A DNA stretch of 64,000 nt from Campylobacter showae (GTDB lineage: Bacteria; Campylobacterota; Campylobacteria; Campylobacterales; Campylobacteraceae): contig NZ_LR535679.1 of assembly GCF_900699785.1 (NCBI RefSeq), positions 1,178,001 to 1,242,000 on the forward strand, given 5' to 3'. The notes under the pieces were generated by a model, which did no database searches, had not been told where the DNA came from, and worked only from the letters and a program-made list of their open reading frames with translations. The stretch's first letter is position 1; each line of letters begins with the position of its first letter. The position numbers and the translations under genes are program-made. Positions 53,675 to 62,618 of the stretch are shown one piece after another.

Positions 53675-56026
53675 TTATTTTAATTGAAGCAGCGTGTTTA
53701 GCATTTCGTCGCTAGTCGTGATAGTCTTTGAGTTGGCTTGGAAGCCGCGCTGTACGACGATGAGCTGAGTTAGCGAGCGAGATAGATCGACGTTACTCAT
53801 CTCGAGGCTCGAGGCTGAGATCTTGCCGCGTCCAGCCGTCTGAGCCGCGCCGATGATCGGATCGCCGGAGTTTGCCGTGCGGGAGAATAAATTTCCGCCC
53901 TCGCTAGCCAATCCCTCGTTGTTGGCAAATTTAGCCACGCCCACTTGCGCTAGTCCTAGGCTTCGGCCGTTCGTAAACGAGCCGACTAGGGTTCCGCTTT
54001 GATCTATCCTGATGCCGTTTAGCTCGCCGCTAGCGTAGCCGTCTTGGCTTATGTCGGCAGTGCTTGAGTCGTTATCGGTGCTGGCTAGACCGTCCATCTG
54101 AGCCGTAGTTCCTAGCTTTAGCTCGATATGTTGGCCGTCGGCCGAGCCGTTTTGCGCGCCGAAGGTTATGCTAGCCGGGCTATATGTCGCTAGCGAGCCG
54201 TCCGGGTTAAATCTCACGTAGCCCGTTATCACGTTTGCAGGCTCGCCGTTTTGATTTATGCGGTTTGGTTCGGCTACTTGGATAACCATCGTCCACTCGG
54301 TTCCGCCGTTTGGCGTGTAGCCGCGTTTTACGAAGTCCATTTTGATGTTGTGTTTCGTGCCCAAGCTATCGAAAAGATCGGTGCTAGAGCTGTGGGCGGC
54401 CATGTTTAGGCTATCTGTTACCCTTGCGGCGTTGCCCGGGCTTATAGAGCCTGAAAGCGGCGCCATAGATGCCGTAAATTTGACGTTTTCGGTTATGTTG
54501 TTTGCAGCGTTGCTAAGACCAGTGATGGTTAAATTCATATTGTGGTCGTTAACGTCGGTGTTTGTGTTGGCTGTGCCTGCATTGCCGGTAGTATCGTCTG
54601 TATCGTCGCCGTCGTCAGAGTTAAATGCGTCGCCGGATGGATTTTTGATCTGAAACTGTCCGTGCTCGTTTACTGTTACCTCTACGCCGTCGTTTTTGTT
54701 ATCGTTTAAAGCACCCGTAAAAGTTCCTTGATTAGGAGTTATGTTAGGAGGCGTTCCGGCATTTCCTACGACTGTTCCGGTGTAGTTCGTCCAGAGTCTC
54801 GCGTCTCTTTGCATAGCTTCGCGAAGGTCTTCGGTAGTCGTTACCTCTCTAGCCATAGAGTCATTATAAGTATGAGTGGCATTGACTTGAGTTTTGTTAT
54901 AGGTATATTGATACGCCGTGATGATATTAGTCGTTACGAAGTCGTTTCCTATGTTATTTGCGCCGTTTACAGTCATCTTTATATTTTTAGTATTAACGGT
55001 CGTTCCTAAATTATTTCTATTCGTTAATACGAGCTGATTACCGTTGATAACGCTTGCTTCTACGCCTGTTTTAGTGTATTTTTCGTTTATAGCCGATGCT
55101 AGTTCGCTGACGCTAGTTACGCTTGCGACTATCTTTTCGCCGTTTAGCGTGATATCAAGCTGCTTTGTCCCGCCAAATCTTCCGTCCGGCTGAGCGCCTA
55201 CGTTTAGAGCCTTGGTTTTAGCATCTGCATAGCTGGCCCAGATACCTTGACCGGTGCGGAGGTTATATGCGTCGCCATTGTTGTTAAATAATACTCCAAG
55301 ATCTGCGCCGCGCTCCGTCATCTTTTGTTCGCCGTTTTTGTTCACGTAAAATCTATTTTCTCCGACGTTGTTTTCCTCGTGCTTTTCTGCGTCAACTTTT
55401 ATGCCGTCTTTGCCCGTATCGGCCCAGTTGTGGTATTGATCGAGTTGGTAGATAGGGATTTTTTTAGCGCCAACGTCGTTACCGCTATCTAAATTTCCTT
55501 TTAGTGTGATATTTGTCGTGGCGCGAGCCGGAACGGTTAGGCCTGCAGGGATATTTATATCGCTGATAGGTCTAGTCGGATCGATTTCCCCGGTTTCTTC
55601 GTCTCTCATCCATCCTTGCACGATGTTGCCGCCGTTATCGACGAAATTTCCTACGCTATCTCTTGAAAAGTCGCCGTTTCTGGTGTAGTAGGTAGTCTTG
55701 CCGCCGTCCGGGCTAACCATGAAAAATCCGTCGCCTTGAAGCGCGATGTCGGTTTGTTTATCGGTAGTTTGCAAAGAGCCTTGCTTGAAAATTTTAGTCG
55801 TCGAGTTTATCTGCGTGCCAAGACCGACTTGCATGCTATTTACGCCGCCGTGGCGATTTTGCGGGCCGGTAGCGATACGCGAATTTTGATATATAATGTC
55901 GTCGAAATTCGCTCGGCTGTATTTAAATCCGACTGTGTTGACGTTGGCGATGTTGTTGCCCTCGACGTCCATAGCGATCTGGTGGGCTTGCAGTCCGGTA
56001 ACGCCTGCCCAAAGTGATCTCATCAT
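53675..56026 (-). CDS. flgE: Flagellar hook protein FlgE
   Basis: A 783-residue hook protein, long as in other campylobacters. The N-terminal rod/hook domain MMRSLWAGVTGLQAHQIAMD with EGNNIANVNTVGFKYSR, and the C-terminal SSLEMSNVDLSRSLTQLIVV with FQANSKTITTSDEML, are the coiled-coil ends that polymerise. The middle is the variable surface part, Asn/Thr/Gly/Asp-rich (DDGDDTDDTTGNAGTANTNT). A sigma-54 promoter lies upstream at 56066-56083 and a terminator downstream, so it is a single-gene unit of the middle flagellar class. Confidence 0.96.
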   Translation of the reverse strand: MMRSLWAGVTGLQAHQIAMDVEGNNIANVNTVGFKYSRANFDDIIYQNSRIATGPQNRHGGVNSMQVGLGTQINSTTKIFKQGSLQTTDKQTDIALQGDGFFMVSPDGGKTTYYTRNGDFSRDSVGNFVDNGGNIVQGWMRDEETGEIDPTRPISDINIPAGLTVPARATTNITLKGNLDSGNDVGAKKIPIYQLDQYHNWADTGKDGIKVDAEKHEENNVGENRFYVNKNGEQKMTERGADLGVLFNNNGDAYNLRTGQGIWASYADAKTKALNVGAQPDGRFGGTKQLDITLNGEKIVASVTSVSELASAINEKYTKTGVEASVINGNQLVLTNRNNLGTTVNTKNIKMTVNGANNIGNDFVTTNIITAYQYTYNKTQVNATHTYNDSMAREVTTTEDLREAMQRDARLWTNYTGTVVGNAGTPPNITPNQGTFTGALNDNKNDGVEVTVNEHGQFQIKNPSGDAFNSDDGDDTDDTTGNAGTANTNTDVNDHNMNLTITGLSNAANNITENVKFTASMAPLSGSISPGNAARVTDSLNMAAHSSSTDLFDSLGTKHNIKMDFVKRGYTPNGGTEWTMVIQVAEPNRINQNGEPANVITGYVRFNPDGSLATYSPASITFGAQNGSADGQHIELKLGTTAQMDGLASTDNDSSTADISQDGYASGELNGIRIDQSGTLVGSFTNGRSLGLAQVGVAKFANNEGLASEGGNLFSRTANSGDPIIGAAQTAGRGKISASSLEMSNVDLSRSLTQLIVVQRGFQANSKTITTSDEMLNTLLQLK

Positions 56027-56065
56027 AGCTTTATCCTTTTTGAAAAGTAAATTTTGAGATCACTT

Positions 56066-56083
56066 AAGCAAAAGATGTTCCAA
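56066..56083 (-). promoter_or_regulatory. Sigma-54 promoter of flgE
   Basis: On the minus strand TTTGGAACATCTTTTGCTTA: GG of the -24 element and GC of the -12 element are separated by exactly 10 bases, matching the RpoN consensus TGGMAC-N5-TTGCW. It is 40-57 bp before the flgE ATG. Confidence 0.85.
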
Positions 56084-56190
56084 ATTTTAAATTTGATTTA
56101 GTATTTGTGAAGGTAGCGACGAAAAAGAGTTTATGATTCAAATTTATAAATTTGACTTCAAATTTGAATGTAAAAAGTCAAGGCGAAGTA

Positions 56191-56292
56191 TTTTGAGATG
56201 ATTTTTGGGGCTGTGCGGCTAAAATTTTGCATAGGCTAGACATGTAGTCTGCCGAGCAAAATTTTAGCAAACTCCGCAAAAAGCACTCAAAA
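56191..56292. repeat. Long palindromic repeat, copy B
   Basis: An imperfect 102-bp palindrome. Outer arms TTTTGAG (56191) and CTCAAAA (56286-56292); then TGCGG with CCGCA; a perfect 13-bp pair GCTAAAATTTTGC / GCAAAATTTTAGC; apical hairpin GGCTAGAC-ATGT-AGTCTGCC. It shares architecture and the TTTTGAGATGA and AGGCTAG blocks with copy A at 3781-3883, with compensatory differences in the arms. It lies between flgE and the antiporter gene, 12 bp beyond the antiporter stop. Confidence 0.65.
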
Positions 56293-56304
56293 GACGAGAC
56301 TAGA

Positions 56305-57645
56305 TCAGAGAATCATCGCTCCGATAACGCCGCCGATTAACAGCGGTATATTAAAGAAGATGAAAGTCGGCACGCACGTATCGTAAATATGATTGTGCTG
56401 TCCGTCGGCATTTAGGCCGCTCGTAGGCCCTAGCGTACTGTCGCTAGCGGGACTGCCCGCATCGCCTAGAGCCGCCGCGATACCCACTAGCAAGATGATC
56501 GCCGCCGGAGAAAAACCCAGCGATAGCGAAAACGGCACGTAGATCGCCGCGATGATCGGTATCGTGCCAAAGCTTGTGCCGATGCCCATAGTAACGAGCA
56601 AGCCGATAGCTAGCATCAAGATCGCGCCGCCCATTTTGCCGCCGGCGACTGCGCTAGCAAAGCTCACCAGTTGCTCGATACCGCCGCTCTCGCGTAAAAC
56701 CGAGCCAAAGCCCGCGGCAACGAGCATGATAAATGCGATAAAGCCCATCATCGCTAGGCCGCTGTCCATGATTTTGTCGATTTTACGGTATTCGATACCG
56801 CCGAAAACCACCATAACTAGCAGCCCTAAAAGCGCTCCAAGCGGCATACTCTCGGTATAAATTTGCACTCCAAACGCCGCAACCGCGCCGCCTAGCACCG
56901 CCCACTCTTTTTTCGTCATTTTTAGGCTTGCGGCCATCTGAGCCTCTTGCTCCTCGCTCGTTTCAAATTTAGTGTGCGCGTAGTCGCGTCTTTTGCGGTA
57001 AAAGACGAAAACGGCTAAAAGCAAGCCCACTAGCATAGAGAGGCCGCCGATCCACATCACGCTTGAGATCTCGCTCATCTGCACTTCTACGCCGTTGTTT
57101 GCGAGCTCTTTTTTGATGATGCCGTGAAAGATAAGTCCAAAGCCCACGCTAAGGCTAACGTATGGCGCCTTTAGTCCGAAAGTAAGAGCGCACGCGACGG
57201 CTCGGCGGTCGATGCCTAGGCGGTTCATCAGCGGCAAAAGCGGCGGAATGAGAATCGGTATAAAAGCAATGTGAACCGGGATCAAATTTTGCGAAAAGCA
57301 CGCGATAGAAGCGATTATCAGAGCAAAATAGGTGCTGGTTTTGGCTAGAGCCTTGCTAACGGCGTTTATGAGGATCGCCGTTAGGTTCGTGTTGGCTATC
57401 GCAGCTGCGAGCGCGCCGAGCAGGATATAGCTGAGCGAGGTTTCTAGGTTGCCCTTCATGCCCGTTATCAGCGTAGAGGTGGTGGCCGTTAGCGCGTCGA
57501 AAAAGGCCCCTACGCCGGCAAATCCGCCGTGATAGATGAGTCCCGCGACTAGGGCGGAGACGAGGATGGAAAGCAGGATGTTAAATCGCAGCAAACAAAG
57601 CGCGGTCATCACGATGATGCTGATCACGACGGGATTGGTTAGCAT
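56305..57645 (-). CDS. Na+/H+ antiporter-family transporter
   Basis: A 446-residue inner-membrane protein with about eleven hydrophobic helices, resembling the NhaC-type/YuiF antiporter-family carriers. LGDAGSPASDSTLGPTSGLN near the C-terminus and LVTMGIGTSFGTIPIIAAIY are typical re-entrant or ion-site segments; QNLIPVHIAFIPILIPPLLP is the equivalent in the first half. YuiF-like members have been linked to amino-acid (histidine) transport, so Na+/H+ exchange is not certain. It is transcribed alone. Confidence 0.85.
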   Translation of the reverse strand: MLTNPVVISIIVMTALCLLRFNILLSILVSALVAGLIYHGGFAGVGAFFDALTATTSTLITGMKGNLETSLSYILLGALAAAIANTNLTAILINAVSKALAKTSTYFALIIASIACFSQNLIPVHIAFIPILIPPLLPLMNRLGIDRRAVACALTFGLKAPYVSLSVGFGLIFHGIIKKELANNGVEVQMSEISSVMWIGGLSMLVGLLLAVFVFYRKRRDYAHTKFETSEEQEAQMAASLKMTKKEWAVLGGAVAAFGVQIYTESMPLGALLGLLVMVVFGGIEYRKIDKIMDSGLAMMGFIAFIMLVAAGFGSVLRESGGIEQLVSFASAVAGGKMGGAILMLAIGLLVTMGIGTSFGTIPIIAAIYVPFSLSLGFSPAAIILLVGIAAALGDAGSPASDSTLGPTSGLNADGQHNHIYDTCVPTFIFFNIPLLIGGVIGAMIL

Positions 57646-57682
57646 TATTTTCCTTTTTGTAAATCAAATTCGTAAATCAAAT

Positions 57683-57717
57683 TTCGCCGCCGGTCAAATT
57701 TGACGACTGGCGGCGAA
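57683..57717 (-). terminator. Terminator hairpin after the Asp/Tyr-rich protein gene
   Basis: Arms TTCGCCGCC (57683-57691) and GGCGGCGAA (57709-57717) pair around an AAATTTGACGA-containing loop; AAATTTGAT follows on the minus strand. The U-run is weak but the stem is GC-rich. Confidence 0.6.
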
Positions 57718-57729
57718 CTAGCGTCAAAT

Positions 57730-58140
57730 TTATCTAATGCGGATGCCTAGTCTCGGCTTGTTATTATAGTATTCGTCGTCTCGGTCGTTATATCCGTCAT
57801 CGTATCCGTCATTATAACCTCTATTATAACCACTATCTCTAGGATCGTATCCGTCATGTCTGCCGATACCGTTTTGTCTCATGTATTGATCGGTGAGTTC
57901 CCTGCGGTAATCTTTTCTTTTATAGTTTCTTCTGTATCTATCGTCGTAACGGTCGTCTAGCATCAAAATAACGTCGGAATTTGAAAGCATATCGTTGCAA
58001 TATCCATCTTTGCAGCGTTTTTTATTATAAGCTTTTCCGTTTGGTACGATAATTAAAGATTCGTTTGAATATCTGTCGTAAGCGTCTGCAAAGTTTATAA
58101 AAAGAGCAACGATAAGACCTATTAAAGCAAACTTCTTCAT
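57730..58140 (-). CDS. Secreted Asp/Tyr/Arg-rich protein
   Basis: A 136-residue protein with a signal peptide (MKKFALIGLIVALFINFADA). The mature part has one possible disulfide pair (KKRCKDGYCND) and a strikingly repetitive C-terminal half built of Asp, Tyr, Asn, Gly and Arg, for example GYNRGYNDGYDDGYNDRDDE, in which GYND/GYDD units repeat. The end RLGIRIR is strand-like. I recognise no family. It is divergent from the CsgG-like lipoprotein gene, 113 bp away, suggesting a shared control region or export role. Confidence 0.65.
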   Translation of the reverse strand: MKKFALIGLIVALFINFADAYDRYSNESLIIVPNGKAYNKKRCKDGYCNDMLSNSDVILMLDDRYDDRYRRNYKRKDYRRELTDQYMRQNGIGRHDGYDPRDSGYNRGYNDGYDDGYNDRDDEYYNNKPRLGIRIR

Positions 58141-58214
58141 GAAAAATCCTTTCTAGTTAATTTTTAATCATTTTATAATATAAAATTTAAAGTAAAGTAA
58201 ATTTTTAGCGCAAA

Positions 58215-58220
58215 TATAAT
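58215..58220 (+). promoter_or_regulatory. Sigma-70 -10 box for the CsgG-like gene
   Basis: TATAAT after GCGCAAA, 34 bp before the ATG at 58254; CAAGGAGTAA is the ribosome-binding site. Confidence 0.55.
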
Positions 58221-58253
58221 ACAATCTCTCGAAATTTTTTCAAGGAGTAAGTA

Positions 58254-59072
58254 ATGATAAAATCGCTTTTTGGCGCGTCGAAGATTGCGGCTTTGGCTTT
58301 GCCTTTTCTTTTGACGGGTTGTATGTCATCGATGAATATGGGCTCAAGCAGCGCCAAAACGACTGCTACGGGCTCTGCAGGCGGTTCAAATTCTCAAAAC
58401 GCAAACGCTCAACTTCAAAAATGTTCTCAATCTTTAGGCACCATGGTGATTTACGAAGATAGAGATTCTGACTGGTATACCGTACTTACAAGAGATTATA
58501 GGCTTCCTTCCACCGTTCCGGTTCTTAGGCTTTTAGCGCAACAATCAAACTGCTTTGTCGTCGTCGAGCGCGGTAAGGCATTTAACCAAATGATGGAAGA
58601 GCGCGCCTTGATGCAGTCGGGCGAACTTAGAAAGACTTCAAATTTTAAAAAAGGTCAGATGGTTGCCGCAGACTACACTTTAACGCCTTCGATAACTTTT
58701 AGCGCAAGCGATACTAGCGGTATCGGTGGCGTAGTCGGTGCATTTTTTGGCGGCGTAGCCGGCGCGGTAGCCGGGGGATTTAGCACGAGTGATGCCAGTA
58801 CGATGCTAACTCTCATCGAAAACCGCTCCGGCGTACAGTTAGCGGCAGCCGAGGGAAGCGCTAGAAACACGGACTTTGCAGGACTTGGAGGCTTATTTGG
58901 TAGTAAGGTAGGCGGAGGACTTGGGGCCTACGCCAACACGCCTGAGGGCAAAGTCATAGTAGCAGCCTTCACCGACTCGATGAATAACCTAATAGATGCC
59001 ATCAGAAACTACAAAATGCAAACCGTAAAAGGCGGTCTTGGTGCAGGCGGCACGATGAAAGTAGCGGATTGA
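58254..59072 (+). CDS. CsgG-family outer-membrane lipoprotein
   Basis: A 272-residue lipoprotein: signal and lipobox MIKSLFGASKIAALALPFLL then TGC with Cys23. CsgG-like traits are VPVLRLLAQQSNCFVVVERG followed by KAFNQMMEERALMQSGE, and MVAADYTLTPSITFSASDTS (MVAADYTL at the start of a strand). A Gly/Ala-rich stretch (GVVGAFFGGVAGAVAGGFST) lies in the middle and may be a membrane or pore-forming loop. CsgG forms the curli secretion channel in E. coli; no csgA/B/E/F is visible here, so the cargo is unknown. It ends at a strong terminator. Confidence 0.8.
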   Translation: MIKSLFGASKIAALALPFLLTGCMSSMNMGSSSAKTTATGSAGGSNSQNANAQLQKCSQSLGTMVIYEDRDSDWYTVLTRDYRLPSTVPVLRLLAQQSNCFVVVERGKAFNQMMEERALMQSGELRKTSNFKKGQMVAADYTLTPSITFSASDTSGIGGVVGAFFGGVAGAVAGGFSTSDASTMLTLIENRSGVQLAAAEGSARNTDFAGLGGLFGSKVGGGLGAYANTPEGKVIVAAFTDSMNNLIDAIRNYKMQTVKGGLGAGGTMKVAD

Positions 59073-59086
59073 TTTTATCTTCGCTA

Positions 59087-59120
59087 GGCTAGAGCGACTA
59101 AAATCGCTCTAGCCATTTTA
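59087..59120 (+). terminator. Intrinsic terminator after the CsgG-like gene
   Basis: A perfect 11-bp stem GGCTAGAGCGA / TCGCTCTAGCC with a CTAAAA loop, followed by ATTTTAT. Confidence 0.85.
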
Positions 59121-59305
59121 TAAGCGTGAGGCAAGCTCCGCTTCGCACTTAAATTTGAGCTTTCGGGTTCAAATTTTCTCATGATAAAACATAAATTTTA
59201 GATCTTGCAGCATGATTGCCATGCCGTGTACGCCCTTTCAAATTTTTATACTTATGTAATTAAATAATTGATAAAATCGACTAAATTCCACTAAAAGGAT
59301 CAAAA

Positions 59306-60979
59306 TTGAGAAGCGACATCATCAAAAAAGGCTATACGCGTGCGCCGCACAGAAGCTTGCTAAGAGCGACCGGGCTAAAAGACGAGGATTTTGAAAAGCC
59401 CTTCATCGGCGTAGCAAACAGCTTCATCGAGATCATCCCGGGGCATTTTTTTCTCAACAAATACTCCGAAATTTTAAAAGACGAGATCCGCAAAAACGGC
59501 TGCGTGCCGTTTGAGTTTAACTGTATCGGCGTGGACGACGGCATCGCGATGGGACATAGTGGGATGCTTTACAGCCTGCCTAGCCGCGAGCTGATCGCAA
59601 ACTCCATAGAAACGGTGATGAACGCGCACGCCTTAGACGCCCTCGTGTGCATGCCAAACTGCGATAAAATCGTGCCCGGCATGGTGATGGGCGCGCTTCG
59701 TGTGAACGTGCCGACGGTTTTTGTTAGCGGCGGCCCGATGAAAAAGGGCTACACAAAAAAAGGCGAGCCTATCGACCTTGCGACTGCGTTTGAGGCGGTG
59801 GGTAAATTTGAAACCAAAGAGATCAGCGCCGAGGAGCTAAAAGAGATCGAGTGCGCCGCCTGTCCGAGCGGGGGCAGCTGCTCGGGGATGTTTACGGCAA
59901 ACTCGATGAATACGCTGTGCGAAGCGATGGGTATCGCGCTAAAAGGCAACGGCACGGTGCCTGCGCTAACTCCCGAGCGCGAGGAGCTCATCAGGCAGGC
60001 GGGGCGCCGTATCTGCGAGATAGCGCTCGATGAAAAATACAAAATCCGCAACATCGTGAACGAAAAATCGATCCAAAACGCCCTGGTAGTCGATATGGCG
60101 ATGGGCGGCAGCAGCAACACCGTGCTGCACATCCTGGCTATCGCGCGCGAAGCGGGGGTAAATTTACAGATCGCTGGACTCAACGAGATCAGCCGAAAGA
60201 TCGCTCACATCGCCAAAATCAGCCCTAGCCTGCCAAATATCCACATGGAGGACATCGACCGCGCGGGTGGACTAAGCGCCGTGATAAATGAAATTTCGCG
60301 CCGCGATAACGGACTACTGGGTTTAGACGCGCTAACGGTAAGCGGCGAAAGCCTGGGCGAGCGCGTCGGAGCTAGCGCCATAAAAGACGAATCGGTCATC
60401 CACAAGGTCGAAAACGCCTATTCGCAGGTTGGCGGACTGGCGATTTTGTTTGGAAATTTAGCGGAACAGGGCTGCGTCATCAAGACCGCGGGCATCATCG
60501 GCGAACGCAAATTTAGCGGCAAGGCCGTGTGCTTTAACAGCCAAGATGAAGCGATAGAAGGCATCTCAAGCGGCAAGGTAAACAAAGGCGACGTGGTCGT
60601 CATCCGCTATGAAGGGCCGCGCGGAGGTCCTGGCATGCAGGAAATGCTAAGCCCGACGTCGCTCATCATGGGGCGAGGTCTCGGCGCAGACGTAGCGCTC
60701 ATCACGGACGGACGTTTTAGCGGTGCGACGAGAGGGCTAAGCGTCGGGCACGTGAGCCCCGAAGCTGCCGAGGGCGGCATGATCGGACTGCTAGAGGACG
60801 GCGACATCATCGACATCGACGTAGATACATACGCGATCAACGTACGTCTAAGCGCAGCCGAGATCGCCGAGCGCAGGGCTAAATTTAAGCCGCTTGAAAA
60901 ACCGCTGCCGTATCGCTGGTTGCGAATGTATCGCAAGCTGGTAACAAATGCAAGCAACGGAGCGATTTTGGAGGCGTAA
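59306..60979 (+). CDS. ilvD: Dihydroxy-acid dehydratase
   Basis: A 557-residue Fe-S dehydratase of standard length, making the 2-keto acids of valine, isoleucine and leucine synthesis. Cluster cysteines are in [11 protein letters not shown] (C119) and [17 protein letters not shown] (C186/C192). [29 protein letters not shown] and [20 protein letters not shown] are family blocks. The start is TTG at 59306, 7 bp after AAGGA; the usual MRSD N-terminus begins there. It stands alone and ends at a palindromic terminator. Confidence 0.97.
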   Translation: MRSDIIKKGYTRAPHRSLLRATGLKDEDFEKPFIGVANSFIEIIPGHFFLNKYSEILKDEIRKNGCVPFEFNCIGVDDGIAMGHSGMLYSLPSRELIANSIETVMNAHALDALVCMPNCDKIVPGMVMGALRVNVPTVFVSGGPMKKGYTKKGEPIDLATAFEAVGKFETKEISAEELKEIECAACPSGGSCSGMFTANSMNTLCEAMGIALKGNGTVPALTPEREELIRQAGRRICEIALDEKYKIRNIVNEKSIQNALVVDMAMGGSSNTVLHILAIAREAGVNLQIAGLNEISRKIAHIAKISPSLPNIHMEDIDRAGGLSAVINEISRRDNGLLGLDALTVSGESLGERVGASAIKDESVIHKVENAYSQVGGLAILFGNLAEQGCVIKTAGIIGERKFSGKAVCFNSQDEAIEGISSGKVNKGDVVVIRYEGPRGGPGMQEMLSPTSLIMGRGLGADVALITDGRFSGATRGLSVGHVSPEAAEGGMIGLLEDGDIIDIDVDTYAINVRLSAAEIAERRAKFKPLEKPLPYRWLRMYRKLVTNASNGAILEA

Positions 60980-61000
60980 TGCGCCTTAAATTTTAAATAT

Positions 61001-61036
61001 GCCGCCGTAAATTTGATCAAATTTGCGGCGGTTTTG
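61001..61036 (+). terminator. Terminator after ilvD
   Basis: A nearly perfect 30-bp palindrome: CCGCCG, a T-G mismatch, then AAATTTGATCAAATTT, and CGGCGG, followed by TTTT. The remaining spacer to 61257 shows no gene. Confidence 0.8.
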
Positions 61037-61256
61037 CTAAATTCTCGCGCGATTTTTATCGTTAAGAGCCTCAAATTTACGCCGCAATATTAGGATAGCG
61101 AGTGTTTGCAGGCCGTTGCTAGCACACTATTTTTTCGTTACCTCCGCTTATCTTTTTACGCGCCGAGCGATAGCGTAGTAAAAATCAAATTGCAAATTTG
61201 CAGATATTTTACAAAAGCTATAATCGGTAAATTTGATCAAATATATTTACTCAAAT

Positions 61257-62402
61257 TTACTTCGCCAGCTCAAAAATCGCTTTGATATTTTCTTTCGTAT
61301 AGAGCTTATCTTTGCGCCAGTTTACCGCGTAGTCGTGGGCTAAATTTACGACTTCCTCTAGCGTTTCGTCCTCTATGCCGACGACCTTTAGGCTAACTGG
61401 AGCGCCGATTTTACTAAGCCACGCTTTAAAGGCGGCGATGCCCTCATCGGCTGAATTTACGCCGAAAATCTCGCGCGCAAAACGCTCGAATGCGCCCAAA
61501 TTTCGGCTCTTATACCACTTCATCCACGCAGGCATTATGACCGCTAGGCCCGCTCCGTGCGCGCAGTTTACGACCGCGCTCATGGCGTGTTCTAGCATGT
61601 GGTTCGGGTAGGAGTAGCCGTGCGTACCGACGTAGGTTAGGCCGTTTAGCGCCATCGTCGCCGCCCAGGCAAACTCGGCTCTGGTATCGTAGTTGTCGGG
61701 ATCTGCGAGTAAAATTTTAGTCGTTTTCATCACGGTTTTGATGTTGGCTTCGATGTAGAGATTGATGATGTCAGGTTGAACGCTAGCGGTGAAATATCCC
61801 TCTATGCTGTGCGCGATGATATCGGCGGCGGAGTAGACTAGATACTCGCGGCTCACGCTGGCTTGTAGCTGCGGGTTTACGACCGAGACTAGCGGATAGA
61901 GGACGTCTCCGTGGATGGCGAATTTTTGTTTTGTGGCTTCGTTTGTCACGACTGCGCCCGAGTTCATCTCGCTGCCCGTCGCCGCAAGAGTTATGATGTC
62001 AAAGATTTTTAGTGCGCGACTCGGGTCCTTGCCCGTGAAAAAGTCCCACACGTCGCCCTCATATAGCGCGCCCGCGGCGATGGCTTTGGCGCTATCTAGA
62101 CAGGAGCCCCCGCCTACGCTCAGCACGCTGTCGGCGTTAAATTTCCTAGCTAGCTCGATGCCTTCGTAGACTTTGCTTAGCACTGGGTTGCTAACCACGC
62201 CGCCAAGCTCTATAAACTCTATGCCGTTTTCTTTTAGGCTCGTTGCGACCGTATCGAAGAGTCCGTCTTTTTTGATGCGTTCGCTGCCGTAGATCAGTAG
62301 GGTTCTTTTAGCGTTAAATTCGCGCATATAAAGCCCGATATTTCGCTCTTTGCCTCTGCCGAATTCTATTTTAGTGGGGTTGTGAAAAGTGAAGTCAAAC
62401 AT
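61257..62402 (-). CDS. Iron-containing alcohol dehydrogenase (YqhD/BDH-like)
   Basis: A 381-residue group III alcohol dehydrogenase. It begins MFDFTFHNPTKIEFGRGKER; the NAD(P) loop is SVGGGSCLDSAKAIAAGALY, then AATGSEMNSGAVVTNE. The metal ligands lie in IIAHSIEGYF, PNHMLEHAMSAV and NCAHGAGLAVIMPAW (Asp/His/His pattern). YqhD-like members reduce aldehydes with NADPH; the physiological substrate is unknown. It is transcribed alone, minus strand. Confidence 0.93.
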   Translation of the reverse strand: MFDFTFHNPTKIEFGRGKERNIGLYMREFNAKRTLLIYGSERIKKDGLFDTVATSLKENGIEFIELGGVVSNPVLSKVYEGIELARKFNADSVLSVGGGSCLDSAKAIAAGALYEGDVWDFFTGKDPSRALKIFDIITLAATGSEMNSGAVVTNEATKQKFAIHGDVLYPLVSVVNPQLQASVSREYLVYSAADIIAHSIEGYFTASVQPDIINLYIEANIKTVMKTTKILLADPDNYDTRAEFAWAATMALNGLTYVGTHGYSYPNHMLEHAMSAVVNCAHGAGLAVIMPAWMKWYKSRNLGAFERFAREIFGVNSADEGIAAFKAWLSKIGAPVSLKVVGIEDETLEEVVNLAHDYAVNWRKDKLYTKENIKAIFELAK

Positions 62403-62481
62403 CTCGTTCTCCTTAAAATTTTAGCCTCATTATAGCGATAAAAGCTAAAATTTAAGTAGAACGAGATTTGCGGATCAGCGC

Positions 62482-62610
62482 TTATTCGCGCAAATTTCCA
62501 AAGTATTTGTCGTCGTTTTTCTCGACGTGTTTGATGTTAAAATGGACGAATTTGTATCCGCCAAAAAGCGCCAAAACCCAAAGAAAAAGAAAAACTATCG
62601 CTTCTATCAT
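62482..62610 (-). CDS. CydX-like small cytochrome bd subunit
   Basis: A 42-residue protein beginning MIEAIVFLFLWVLALFGGYK, one transmembrane helix, then FVHFNIKHVEKNDDKYFGN. E. coli CydX (37 residues) has the same layout: a single N-terminal helix with Trp and Gly, then EHVE and a charged tail. It begins 8 bp after the cydB stop, with AAGGATAAAA upstream of the ATG. The position as third gene of cydAB supports a bd-oxidase subunit. Confidence 0.7.
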   Translation of the reverse strand: MIEAIVFLFLWVLALFGGYKFVHFNIKHVEKNDDKYFGNLRE

Positions 62611-62618
62611 TTTTATCC

